The position numbers were made by a program, and so were the translations under genes. The notes beneath the pieces are model-generated. The model was given only the letters and a program-made list of their open reading frames with translations. It was not told the origin of the DNA and did not search any database. Of a stretch of 64,000 nt of DNA, positions 48,542 through 59,724 are shown one piece after another (the first letter of the stretch is position 1; each line of letters begins with the position of its first letter). The stretch is taken from contig NW_014577114.1 of NCBI RefSeq assembly GCF_000485595.1, forward strand, positions 513,961-577,960. Direction: 5' to 3'. Origin of the DNA: Priapulus caudatus. Taxonomy: Eukaryota; Priapulida; Priapulimorpha; Priapulimorphida; Priapulidae.

Positions 48542-48771
48542 TTGGAAAATATGTCTCTGGCCGAATTTGCTGCTACATACACGACTGGAGGAACAGATGC
48601 GCAAGAAGAGACAGAGGACTACATCCCAGATGTGTTCGATGGCAGCGATGAAAATAAAGCTGGGGGAGACGAGGATGATGATGGTGAGACCAGTGACACA
48701 TATCCATCTGTCATCAGTCTCAGCAACGGTTTGGGCCATATGAGAAAGCGCAAGCGCCACTGCGTCATCAG
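48542..48771 (+). pseudogene. Helentron protein: Rep-helicase linker
   Basis: SLAEFAATYTTGG, an acidic stretch (DENKAGGDEDDDGETS) and RKRKRHCVIR. This linker between Rep and helicase is usual in animal Helitrons. It ends at a predicted intron donor (ATCAG^GTGTGT). The junction to the preceding frame, near 48530, needs a one- or two-base shift. Confidence 0.75.
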
Positions 48772-48886
48772 GTGTGTAAAAATAAAACTTCATTTAAAAC
48801 TTTTACGTCAAACTTAACGATGTTTAATGCACACTCTGTATGGTCTGTATATTTAACTGTGCACTGTCTGTTTCTTTTATTTGCAG
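48772..48886 (+). other. Predicted intron 2 of the Helentron gene
   Basis: Donor AG^GTGTGTAAAA, acceptor TCTTTTATTTGCAG^TTCCAC, 115 nt, with a T-rich 3' half. Protein similarity continues across it (HCVIR then FHKEKKEGENKYRNLLMLYL). The join as written is off by one base, which a single lost base at the junction would explain. Confidence 0.65.
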
Positions 48887-49371
48887 TTCCACAAAGAAAA
48901 GAAGGAGGGCGAAAACAAGTACAGAAACTTGTTAATGCTCTACCTGCCGTGGCGAGACGAAGAGCTCGACCTCAAAGCAGGTTTCCCCTCTTTCCAGGAG
49001 CACTATCACCATGTCAAGGACACCGTTCATCACAATGAGGCTAAGTTCAGTGTCGGTGCTAAGGAAATATATCGAGCCTATGATGACCTGCATTGGATGG
49101 GCTCCCAGAGGATGCTTGGGACGGCGTTGCCCCAAATGTCGAATCCCAGCAGGCAGAACAGGAAGCTGAGGGACAGGTCCAAAAGAGAAAGTTGCCAGAC
49201 GACGATCAACGTGAAAACGTCGGCCTAGGACCCAACCCTGTCGCTCACAACCGCTCTGAACTTTACGCTCGTTTTTCAGCAGACTCTGATAAGCCCTCAT
49301 GAGTACAGAGCAATGATGCGGTCTCTAAACAGCAAGCAGATGGAAGTCATGATGTTCCACCGCAAATGGTG
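48887..49371 (+). pseudogene. Helentron protein: pre-helicase region
   Basis: KYRNLLMLYLPWRDEELDLK and GFPSFQEHYHHV are the conserved block preceding the PIF1 domain in animal Helitrons. The next piece runs from about 49220 to 49370 (NSKQMEVMMFHRKWCKDAIF). The frame changes at least twice between 49220 and 49340. Confidence 0.75.
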
Positions 49372-49997
49372 CAAAGATGCCATCTTTGCTTTGAAACAGG
49401 ACCGACCTATGCCACAGTACAAAGTTTTTTGAGTGGGCCCGGAGGTGTTGGAAAGAGCCACGTCATCAAGTTGGTTCAAGGATGCGATCTTTGCTCTGAA
49501 ACACGACTGACCTATGCCACAGTACAAAGTTTTTTGAGTGGGCCCGGAGGTGTTGGAAAGAGCCACGTCATCAAGTTGGTTCACTACGAGACCATGAAAC
49601 TCCTGAAACCGCTGTCTGGATGTTTTGAGCCTGATAAGCTTCCAGTTTTGCTTACTGCGTTCACTGGAACTGCGGCCTTTGGTATCGAGGGGATGATCTT
49701 ACACTCTGCCCTGAGCTTCAGCTGCGGTCCCAGAAGCAAGAAATATTACCAGCCAGCCAGCAGCGACAAGCTCAACACACTACGCTTGCGATTGGAGAAA
49801 CTGAAACTCCTCATCATAGATGAGGTGTTAATGGTGGGGTCAGACCTCCTCTACCACATTGACCGCCGCCTGCAGGACATCTGTAGCAACTCCGACCCCG
49901 ATTCCAGGTTTGGAGCAGTCAGCGTTCTGGCTGTGTGAGATTTTTTTCAACTGCAACCCGTCGGTCAGAATCATGTCTTCGGCCTTCCTTCTGACAG
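49366..49997 (+). pseudogene. Helentron PIF1-type helicase, N-terminal half
   Basis: Motifs in order: Walker A GPGGVGKSH (twice, see the duplication), LLTAFTGTAAFGI, KLKLLIIDEVLMVGSDLL (Walker B, DEVLM for the usual DEISM), and VLAV-stop-DFFQLQPVGQNHVFGL, the GDFxQL motif with its Gly replaced by TGA at 49936-49938. The segment ends at a splice donor (GACAG^GTGGGT). PIF1 helicases unwind 5'-3' during Helitron replication. This copy would not be active as written. Confidence 0.88.
49372..49581 (+). repeat. In-frame tandem duplication of the helicase P-loop segment
   Basis: Two adjacent 105-bp units (49372-49476 and 49477-49581) differ at about five positions. Each encodes SFLSGPGGVGKSHVIKLV, the Walker A loop. 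The period is a multiple of three, so both P-loops are in one continuous frame, but in each unit a run of six T precedes the loop where seven would keep the preceding residues in phase. Confidence 0.92.
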
Positions 49998-50086
49998 GTG
50001 GGTTTCGTTCACAGTTGTTTCTTTAAATTCTCATGTTGTCTGTTGTCTGACAGTGCCGTTCATTGCTCTGATTTCTATATTTGCAG
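49998..50086 (+). other. Predicted intron 3 of the Helentron gene
   Basis: 89 nt with donor GACAG^GTGGGT and acceptor CTATATTTGCAG^CTACGC. Removal joins FGLPSD to SYARLHGSLWEENFHMMKL in phase, exactly as expected for the helicase. This is the best-supported intron in the element. Confidence 0.8.
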
Positions 50087-51157
50087 CTACGCTAGGTTGC
50101 ACGGCTCTTTGTGGGAGGAGAACTTCCACATGATGAAGCTGACAGAAAGCATGTGCCAGAGAGACGACCAAGAGTTTGCCCAACTGCTCATGAGAGTCAG
50201 GACAGTTGCATGCACGCAAGATGGCATCACATTGCTGAAGTCCAGGGTTGTCCCCAAAACTGATCCCAGCTATCCATCTCAAGCTATGCACGTCTTCAAG
50301 ACCAACAAAGAAGTCGATGACCACAACTGGGAGCACCTGAATAAACTCACCAGCCAGGTGTTTCACATCAAAGCCATCGACAAGAAAAAGGACGTGCAGA
50401 CTGGCCTTATTGATGATGTCATTTCAGCCAGGCCGTCGGACACTGGGGTCTGCGAGAGGTTGTGTCAGTAGGTTATGGAGCCAGAGTGATGGTCACTCTC
50501 AACATAGATGTATCTAATTGACTGGCGAACGGCGTCTGCGGCACTGTGGTTGGGATTGATCATACGGGAGAGGAGGTCCACACCATCATGGTCAAGTTCG
50601 ACAGCCAACGTGTTGGCAAAGAGGCCATTCCTAACAGTCAGTACAAGAGAGGGTATCCCGGAGCAGTGCCAATCAAGAGGCAAGACGTGCAGTTTTTTGC
50701 TGGCAGGAGCAGAAGACCAGTGGAGGCAAAGCGTACCCAGTTTCCTCTTTCCTTGGCATGGGGCTGTACAATTCATAAAGTGCAAGAAAAAACGTTGGAC
50801 ACGACTGTTGTGGCAATCGAAGGAAAAGGTCGCTTCATGCTAGGCGAAGCATATTTCGCCATGAGCCGCATCAAGAAGCTCAGTGGCCTTTACCTTTTAG
50901 GCTTTGATGCAAGTGCGATTCGAGTGAATCCAGCTGTGGTCAGTGAAATGGACCGCCTTCGAGAAGACATGGTCTCACAGGGTCATGACCCAGCTGTGTC
51001 GACGGCTAGTCACATTTCAAATTCCCTGAAAATCCGTCTGCTGAATGTACGATCGTACCTGGAGCATCTACCAGACTTGAAGGCAGACCAGATGACGCCT
51101 TCGATTGATGTCTTCTGTTTTGTGGAAACATTCCTCAACAGACAGCAACAAGTTTAG
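50087..51157 (+). pseudogene. Helentron PIF1-type helicase, C-terminal half
   Basis: SYARLHGSLWEENFHMMKLT, MCQRDDQEFAQLLMRVR, VGYGARVMVTLNIDVSN-stop-LANG (TGA at 50519-50521), then FPLSLAWGCTIHKVQEKTLD and GEAYFAMSRIKKLSGLYLLG (helicase motifs V and VI, with AYFAMSR for the usual AYVALSR). A frame change lies near 50462. The frame runs on into the endonuclease (LKIRLLNVRSYLEHL) and ends at TAG 51155-51157. Confidence 0.88.
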
Positions 51158-51657
51158 CTCACCCTTCCTCAAGCTCTGAGCTTCAGAGCAGACAGATCGG
51201 AAAGAATAGGAAGAGGTGGTGGTGTCATGATAGTTGCAAGAAAAGATGTTTCTCCAAAACAGCTTCACCTGCCAACATTCAGCGGAATAGAGTGCACAGC
51301 AGTTTGTGTTACAAAGTCCTCCACCAAAGTTAACATCGTCACCATCTACAGACCGCCATCCTTGACGTCTGCCATCTTTAGCAACAATTTAGAAGGTATT
51401 TTGAAGTCGCCCCCGAGGCACATCCCCACAGTCATCCTGGGAGACGTTAACATTGACCTCATTGACTCTCCCACACACATCATCCTGACTCTCATGGAAC
51501 AGTTTGGTTTTAGTCAGCAGGTTAAGGGTCCAACTACGGACTATGGTTTCCTTTTGGATCATGTATACGTCAACAAAAAGGACTGTACAAAAGTCTGCAT
51601 CCACGACACATATTACTCGGATTACGACACAGTATGTGTTACTTTAAAACTGTAATC
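51000..51657 (+). pseudogene. Helentron C-terminal EEP (AP-like) endonuclease
   Basis: Fused in frame to the helicase. Visible motifs are LLNVRSYLEHL (catalytic Asn), FCFVETFL (catalytic Glu), RIGRGGGVMIVAR, VTIYRPPS, TVILGDVNIDL (GDxN), TTDYGFLLDHVYVN (LDH) and YYSDYDTVCVTL. The last should read SDH; here the catalytic His is Tyr. One stop (51155-51157) lies inside. This domain is the diagnostic feature of Helentrons and resembles non-LTR retrotransposon endonucleases. It ends at the TAA at 51653-51655, about 280 bp before the element end. Confidence 0.88.
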
Positions 51658-51933
51658 TCAGTGTTATATCATGCATAATGTGCTGTGTATAATGTCATAA
51701 TGTTTATATTCACATTGCCTTCTACTGTATGTATGTTCAGTTACTTTTACTACATTTTTATATTAATTAAGTTTTGTTAACTATGTCGTTTATCGAGCCA
51801 TAATAAAATGAATTAAAAGAAATTGTGTTGTCAACTCCTATGTCATTCAACAAAAGATATGCTTAGCTGGGTACTGTGTGTTGTGGAGAATTGAGCTGCC
51901 TTGGCGGAGGTCTGCGCTCTTCGAGTGCTCTAG
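51658..51933 (+). repeat. Helentron 3' end with ATIR and hairpin
   Basis: AT-rich 3' untranslated sequence with AATAAAATGAATTAAAAG (possible polyadenylation signal at 51801-51806). Then come CCTTGGCGGAGG, TCTGCGCTCTTCGAGTGCTC and the terminal CTAG at 51930-51933. The same end is found at 1596, 8528 and 29269. Confidence 0.85.
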
Positions 51934-51979
51934 TTTATAACTATATAATTATAAAACTATATAATTATAAAACTATATA

Positions 51980-52035
51980 TTTATGTGTCAGTGTCCGGGC
52001 CCCCTGGACCCCCCCCCCTGTACACGCCCCTGGTG
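51980..52035. repeat. hAT-like end fragment
   Basis: GTGTCCGGGCCCCCTGGACC and CCCCTGTACACGCCCCTGG resemble the right end of the 36353-38168 element (..TACGCCCCTG after a C-run). Short and without a partner end. Confidence 0.4.
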
Positions 52036-52687
52036 CCTGTACGTGCAAGTGTACGGTACGTGAGTGTGTGCGTGCGTGCTTGTGTAGCCGTGTCAGGTTA
52101 CAATGTGACAGTTATATGTCTACCCGTTGCCGTAAGTAATCTATAACCTGTATAATGGCCAATAGTGACTTTGATCTTATCTCTTGAGTGTTCAAACACA
52201 TCGTTCATTCATACCAAAAACAGACGCAAATGCTGAATCTGAAACGGCGATGTTTCGTTTGTAGACGGATCAGGTGCTTTGGTAATAGATTGGGCAGCAT
52301 ATCGAGCGACAAACGCGCCGACACGCCACACAACACGTACTTTTCTATAAAAGGTCGCTGGAAATCAAGAATGCAGTGGAGCATATAGGACTAGCCTTCG
52401 TTTACTTGACGATAGTTTTGTGTGCGTGTTTTATGTCGTATTTTATGTGCGTACAGTGTGCAGCATCAACGTTTACATAATACCGCTGTGTTTGCATAGA
52501 AATATCTGCAATTATGCTCCGTGTTGAAAACATTTTGCATGTTGTATATTTTCAATATTTGCAGTTAATTTTCTAAAAACCCACAAAGGAATAGTAATTT
52601 GAAAAAGACGGATGCGCACGCGCAAAAGCACATGCATAGGCATATATACGTGCTTATCATTGTACAAGGCATTTTTTATTTGACATC
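52036..52687. other. Intergenic, no gene seen
   Basis: No supported feature. Confidence 0.5.
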
Positions 52688-52717
52688 CCCTCTCTCTTTC
52701 TCTCTCTCTCTCTCTTT

Positions 52718-52754
<37 letters not shown>

Positions 52755-52842
52755 TGTCTGCGTGCGTGCGTGCGCGCGCGCGTGTATGTGTGTGTCTGTG
52801 CTTGTTTAGGCTTGTTTGGGCTTGTTTTGGCTTGTTTTGGTG
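52688..52842. repeat. (TC)n(TG)n microsatellite and CTTGTTTTGG tandem units
   Basis: TC run, then TG run, then TGCG units to about 52797, followed by four units of GGCTTGTTT(T/G/A) to about 52842. Confidence 0.9.
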
Positions 52843-54960
52843 AAACGAAGTCAAACGATTGGATTTCCTTTGCCGACACAAATCGAATTTTTCGGCTTTG
52901 TTTTATCTCGCTTTGCTGGAATTCTAGAGGAATGATGTGTCGATACAAACTACAGGCACAGCGCACCGAATTCGCGTCCGAATCCGAGACAAACGTTCGT
53001 CTTTATTGAATATAAATTCGCAACTACATACTATGTGATGTATATGATATATGTGGATACGCCACTTCAACACTTGAAGGGGAAGCTATACGATTACGGT
53101 GAGCCTGGATTCCCGAGCTGTCCCGCCGATGTGTTTTGGTTGGATTGTTTAAATACAAAAAAGAAATGCGGGTCACACGCCACAATGGCTTGTGTTAAGG
53201 CTAACATATCTTATAATAGAGCTTACATACAAAGAACATTTATAGATGAGCAGCAACTTGAATATTAAGTGAGTGCTCTTTATTTTGAGGGAGTATATTT
53301 TCCTATGTATATATATGTAAAAATAAATTGACTCCAAAAGAGCATGCATTTTGCAGAGGTAAATTTCTTAAACCTAATCACAGGCTCGTAGATAGCTTCA
53401 GAAACGGTCACGAGAAAAACATGCGTGTGCCAAAGAGTGAGATGAACATTTAGGCCTATTCACATTGATGCCGACAGCACAGCTATATATTAAAATTAAT
53501 ATCCCTGAATGCGTAATATAGGTTCATGGTGAGCATATTGGGGTTAGTAGCACAAGGTGAAACACGGGTGAAAAGCTATGAACCAAAACCGAATAATGCC
53601 CTGAATATATATTTGCTGCTACACTGAGCTTACTCAGCATTAATTATAACGGAAACATTTTTCTCAGTAATTGCACGAAGAGCCGATGCCTGCTGCTGTG
53701 CATTTCACATCATGGCTATAGCGCGTGTGTTTTGATACGCTGTATGCACACACACACACACAGTGTTCAAAAACCTTGAGAAAATTAACTATAATATCGA
53801 CGGACACGCGGTACAGCGCAGAAAAAATACGGAAAGGTCACGGGAAAACACATCAACTAAGCGCTTTAAACTGTCCGGCTAGGGTTATAAGGAGATGTGG
53901 GAACTTTATGGATAAGAACGAAACTGATGTATCATGATTTGGTGTTGCGCGTAACAGACTCAAGCATACGTCACCGAGCCCAGAACAAGGATATGTTATC
54001 GTCTCAACACAAAATCATCCGTTCCTGTTTACGCAAGGGCTAGGTAAGCGTATCCAGAAAAGATACTTGTAAGATTAGAAGAAATGGCTAAAAATGTAAA
54101 CTGTGAGTATGCGGTAATTTAGGTGCAAGTAAAGATAACTATATCCAAATGACAAATACTTAAAGGTCGAGAAGATTCAACTTGTATTCTTGCTTTAAAA
54201 TCGTTGTAATCATTCTAAATTTTGTTAGATTTATTAGAATCTGTGGAACACACCCGCATGCTATAAGTTTATCTACTCATATCCAGTAATTTTGCCAATA
54301 CAGACACTTCGTTCGCGAGGCAGTGGTCGAACCCTGTTTGACGTTAGATGTTAGCGTTTTTCGGAAAAGCAAATCTGGTTCTAGATAAGCCATCATGTTT
54401 CGGAGAATACAACTAATTTAATATGCAGCGTGAGTAAAAGACTTAAATTTAAAGTTAAATTCTCGATGCAAAATTAAAGACGTGCGTGTAATAGTTTAGC
54501 AATAGATAATTCAGCCGTTTAAACAGGCCGACAACAACATGGGAATACGTAGCGCTATCGATCAAGCCAGTCGGGGATTTTTAAGTCATCACTCCGCAAA
54601 TGCAATATAGGGGCCCTATCACTAGAAGCGGATCACTAGAAACTGATTGGTTGTTATTGCATTGTGTATTACTGTTTACACAACACCACCCACTGAGTTC
54701 GCCAAAGTACGTGTTGCTTTAATTTTATATCAATGTAGTATATACGACGTATACACTATGAAAATTCAAACTATTTACTTGTCTCGGGTCGATGAGATAA
54801 TTTTTTTATTAAGCGATTGTCAGATAAATTATGATGGCGAAATTTCATTTTGATGATTGTACTGATATTGCCAATTATTTATGTAGGCCTATGCCGAGTT
54901 CACATGAGAAACGGTACGTTATCATAGAGGAAGTTATAAATATAATCAAGAGCTATTAAT
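52843..54960. other. Intergenic, no gene confirmed
   Basis: A 77-codon frame at 53035-53268 (PGFPSCPADVFWLDCLNTKK) has Cys residues but matches nothing I know. A (CA)n of 14 bp lies at 53748. No other feature. Confidence 0.4.
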
Positions 54961-54961
54961 A

Positions 54962-54995
<34 letters not shown>
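54961..54995. repeat. (ATT)n microsatellite
   Basis: About 11 ATT units. Confidence 0.95.
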
Positions 54996-57767
54996 TAGGT
55001 ATTATTCGCTCTTGGTATAATGCACATAGGTCGCGAGAGCCCGCCCATTCAGCGTTCTGCCACCTCGGCCCCGCTAGTGATTTGGGCAAGCGCCGTAGTC
55101 TACGGAGTCACAGTCACAAAGTGTACATGCACTGATCACTGCCAGCAGTTTCGGACGCTATTATACTTTATTGTAATATTATGTACTGTGTGTCAAACAA
55201 TGGGAGTATGACACGAGATAGTCACCACATGCAGGTTCCTCGAAAAAACTCAGAACCAACTACTTCTAACAATTACGTTTCAGAACACTGGACGGATATG
55301 AAATGGCGCGAACCAGAATTGGCATAACCTCATTTTACTTATTAGTATTAACATCATTATATACGTACTTATCATTATATTTTCACACGTAACAGTTTTA
55401 TAATCTTATCTCACAACCATTGCCCATTATTCGTACCAGCATATAACCGATTGTTCGCAAATCATTCATGGCTAGGTAGTTGATTAATCAACAAGTTTGC
55501 TGTTGGGGAGGATGTAAAATACTGAAATAAAACTGTTTCTTTGTAATCCCGTGAGAACAGAAAAACTGAACGGATCTCCAGTAAATCAGGATACGCAGAA
55601 AGAGTATTCACTCCGTCTTTTCCTCGCGAATTGCCGAGTAATCCTCAGGACAACAGACGAATCTCTCTCTGTAGAGATCCCCGGGTCCCATCTCTCCGGG
55701 TGAGAGTAGTATGAATCACAATTTTCGCCACCCGTGAAAGAAAGATGTGCTCATGCGTAAATGACTCACAAAAACGCGTAAAGTTGCGCGTGCTTTCGTG
55801 CTGGCCACTGAACCGAGTGCCACATATACATCACTATACATCATCTCGCTTTATTCCGTCATTCCGTGTAGATAAATGCGTCCGTTCTATTACATTCTGT
55901 AAAGGCGGGCGACCGTCCTATCCTTTCATTTCGCTATCATCTCGATTATACATGTAGATACCAATAGTCCCGATGCTTTTCAAGCGTCCGAATGACTTTT
56001 TTTCTGGATTTTTTACGGTCGATATCGCGCTACTGATGCGCGAGAAACTTAATCTCTAGCCAATGTAGCGCGTTTCTGTGAAGGCGCGCCGGGTCGCCCG
56101 TTCATACGCATTCATGTCAATCCATCAGTTTCACTCGGAGCGACGTTCTTACTAATTAGTATGTCCTGTGACGGCAATCACTCTCACGACGATTCATTAC
56201 CGCCGATTACATAATCGATATTTCTTGATTTCACTCGAGCAAAATGACCACAAACGATAAAGGTTTTTAGGGTGGTCGTACATATTTACTTTGGTGCAGT
56301 ACGTTGTGCGCACTAGAATTTAATCACTAATTAAGTGTTTCCATGCTATCTCGATTATGTGTCGAAAAGCCCACATAAACATTGCGAGAAGATGAGATAT
56401 GGGACGGTTTGTTCACGTTCATTGCGACTACAAACTTCCAGACACTGGATATTTGCTCAAGCATAGTTGGAATTACCTGCGCATGCAAGGCCTTTGTTGA
56501 AAATGTATAGCAATCAATTACGTCTTGTGTGAAATGATATACCATTGACAAACGCATTCTATCACCCTCTCAGTAACTCAGTAACTGTAACTATCACCAG
56601 CAGTGCCCTATGCTAACAAATTCAATTACAAAATTTTCGTTTCCATACATCGCCCGCTTTTCCAACGAGTAATTACGATGTGTTATAAAACCAGTCCGGA
56701 AACGTCATTTGAATTAAACTGTACAGCCAATAAATAAGCTATTCGTTGATCCTGTACAAACTTTAATTTATTCATGGACCTTTGTCTGGGAGTCTTCCCT
56801 TTCATTCAGCCATTCTCGGTTCCATTCGCATTCTTTCAAGCCATCTGTAAAGAGACTGGAAATGAGCCAAACGTAGTCATTCGACCGATTGAAATCAAAT
56901 TATTCTGTAACACCCAACTGACAATCTGCACTAGATGACAGGCCGAGTTTTCTAAACATTTAGCGTTTCCAAGAAATATTTTCACGCCGAATGGAATATG
57001 TTTGAGTCGTGTCCGGCCGCGAAATGTGTGGAAACAACCGCTACCTCGTCCTGTATCGTACATGCTTCAACTAGATTATGATTGTTGGGCAGGCTCTTTT
57101 CCTCTTATCCATACTTGCAGCACGGCATGAAATTGGTTGACGAGATTTCATGAGTACTATGACGTATGTTACGTTGCGTAGCTGTTTTTACGGTCAATTA
57201 GTAATCTAGCTTGCTTAAGTGTATCCTGATAAGAATAAACACTATTCAGTAGCCGATGGAAACAGTGTGCGTAATTTACATCTAAGTTTGCCTTTTGCAA
57301 AGACAATTACTAGTAAGTCTATCCTAAAGCCAAAGAATTAAAGTAAAACAAGTTATCAATTAGTGATTTGATCTAAATTGAGTAGTACAGCCTCTAAGCT
57401 GCCTATTGTGTATAATTAATATGACTCCGGTACACGTCACCGAGTAAGCATATACAGGTAAATTGTTACGCTCGAATCGACAACTTATCGGAAATGAAAC
57501 ACAACTAATACTGAACGTTACACATCAGGATACATTTTTTACCGAAACGTGACAGCTCTTAGAAATGCTAAAGTAATCTCTGGGGCTGCGAAGGTTTTAC
57601 AGCGTCTTAACAACTCAAAGCAAACGCGATTTGAAAAGCGCAGTACCGTCGAAAATGAAAAAGCATGTGCGTGACGACGTCAGAAACACATAAGCCTACA
57701 GCGAGCGCCTAATGCACTGTTTTAGCAAGCGAGATTGAGTTCTGAGCCGATTTATAATTATTATTTA
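54996..57767. other. Intergenic, no gene seen
   Basis: Open frames of at most 76 codons, with no motif. The GATCTCTACAGAGAG palindromic patch near 55660-55680 is short and unexplained. Confidence 0.45.
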
Positions 57768-57816
57768 TTTGTCTATCTACCTATCTATTCAGTTATCTAT
57801 CTACCTATCTATTTAG

Positions 57817-57901
<85 letters not shown>

Positions 57902-57952
57902 CATCTATCCATCTCTATGCCTATATATATATCTGTCTGTCTATCTGTCTGC

Positions 57953-57985
<33 letters not shown>

Positions 57986-57986
57986 C

Positions 57987-58035
<49 letters not shown>

Positions 58036-58114
58036 GCTAGCTAGCTAGCTAGCTAGCTATCTATCTATCGATCGATCGATCGATCTATCTATCTATCTAT
58101 CTATCAATCTATTG

Positions 58115-58173
<59 letters not shown>

Positions 58174-58335
58174 CATCGATCTATCTATCTATCTATATAT
58201 ATATATATATATATATGTCTGTCTGTCTGTTTGTCTGCCTATCTGTCTATCTGCCGGTCTGTCTGCCTGTTTGCCTGTCTATACGTCCGTCCGTCCGTCC
58301 GTTCGTCTGTCCGTCCTGTCTGTTTATATATCTAT
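57768..58335. repeat. ATCT/CTGT tetranucleotide satellite
   Basis: ATCT units dominate, with nested blocks of CTGT (57940-57970 and 58216-58265), CTAG (58033-58059), GATC (58066-58086), TA (58196-58216) and CCGT (58288-58312). It resembles the GATA satellite at 30.8 kb on the opposite strand. Confidence 0.95.
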
Positions 58336-59724
58336 TTATCCAATCGATTTATACATCTATCTAATCTACAGTGCTGATGTCTTATTTTGCCTGGGAAGCT
58401 AGCATGTGTAGGTTATAGATGCATGGTTACAGCAACGCAGAGTATAATAAAACCTTCCACTCAAATCCCAGTCTTTACAGTATCCTAGCAACAAGATTGG
58501 AATTACTGTGCCAGCTATGGAAAGTAGTACCTACATGATGGCGCTACGCATATATACAGAATCTGATGCAGAATGACTGAAGCTGGAATAATTTGCGCGG
58601 TATACGCAGTGCGTTCATTATATTGTATCTGTGCGTGGGTTAGGTGTTAATCGCTGGCCAGTTCTACGTATGTATTGTCAGTATTCGTACGTATACATGT
58701 CTACGCTGATGTATCGTAACAATACAAATATACGAAATAAATGTTAAAAATGGATTTTGCCAAACTTTAGCTGCGCGGATTGCTTTCCTAGCAGGTAATT
58801 CTAGAAATCGGTTTCGGAATGTAAATATACTCTTTTAGAACATAAACCTCCCAAACCCGTGTATAGAAACAAAGCGGAACAGCTTGTAAAACGGTTTTGC
58901 CTTCGCAAGGTTTGAGTTTATGTGTCAGCAAGCAAGCATGTGTACATGTGAACCTGTGTCAGCAATACCATCTATCAGCGTAATTATCTCACACACGATT
59001 CTGGCCGAGACATCTAACACAGCTTCTCACGCACGGAAGGGCTCATGAACAGAAGGAAAGAGTGTGGGAGTGATGAAGGAATACACAAACGCCTACATAC
59101 TTGTGTAACCGTATACGGACAAGAACGACGACGTGCGCTACAAATAGAAAGGGTGAGGCATCTGCATCCATATTGACGTTGTTGATCATTCACTAAAATG
59201 TCGAAGGCATTTATTCCTGCACGTCTATATCCTCTTACTGTCGCACCAACGATCGCCATTCATGTCTGCGCACGTGGTAATACCTTATATTGATAAATTT
59301 AATTTCGTGGGATATCGTGTGTCTGTTGTATGTGCCGTTTTGCCACTCGATTTCTTCGTTCCAAGTTTAAACACGAAGTAGTTGACCGGGAAAAGAATTG
59401 CTAGGTCTATGAGGACTTACGCCAACAGAATATGACAAAATGTCTAATCAACAAAATATCTAATCAAGCAGCGAATATATGAGCTAGCCAAATACACGAA
59501 CAGTGTCGGTTATGGTTTAATCAAAAACACACACATACATGCGTTATACTTTATTATATTGCGTTATTTTTGTATTATACTGTTATACTACAATTTTGCT
59601 GTATTATACCCGTTTTATTACGCAGTTATTGGATGTTTGTCACACGTCTGGTGAAGAGCCCCCGTCACACCTCGTATGTGTAGTTAAAAGCGACGAAGTC
59701 CATGTAGTACTTCCTGTATAGCCG
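58336..59724. other. Intergenic, no gene seen
   Basis: No recognised feature. Confidence 0.5.

Larger units (their letters stand above)
43824..51933 (+). mobile_element. Autonomous Helentron (Helitron2), near-complete
   Basis: The element opens with TTACCTCCGCCAAGGGGTTG...GGTTATGTTTTCACG. It closes with GCTGCCTTGGCGGAGGTCTG, a hairpin (GCGCTC-TTC-GAGTGC) and TCTAG, followed by TT. The start and the subterminal end are inverted copies, as in Helentron asymmetric terminal repeats. Between them lies one plus-strand gene with OTU, HUH Rep, PIF1 helicase and EEP endonuclease domains; the C-terminal endonuclease distinguishes Helentrons from canonical Helitrons. Helentrons move by rolling-circle-like replication driven by Rep and helicase. 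Stops and frameshifts indicate it is now inactive, although only a handful are needed to explain the breaks. Length is 8.1 kb. Confidence 0.88.

Noticed and set aside
53035-53268. 77-codon frame with Cys residues and a donor-like GGTGAGCC
   Set aside because: No recognisable family, no upstream acceptor or promoter support; left unannotated as a gene.
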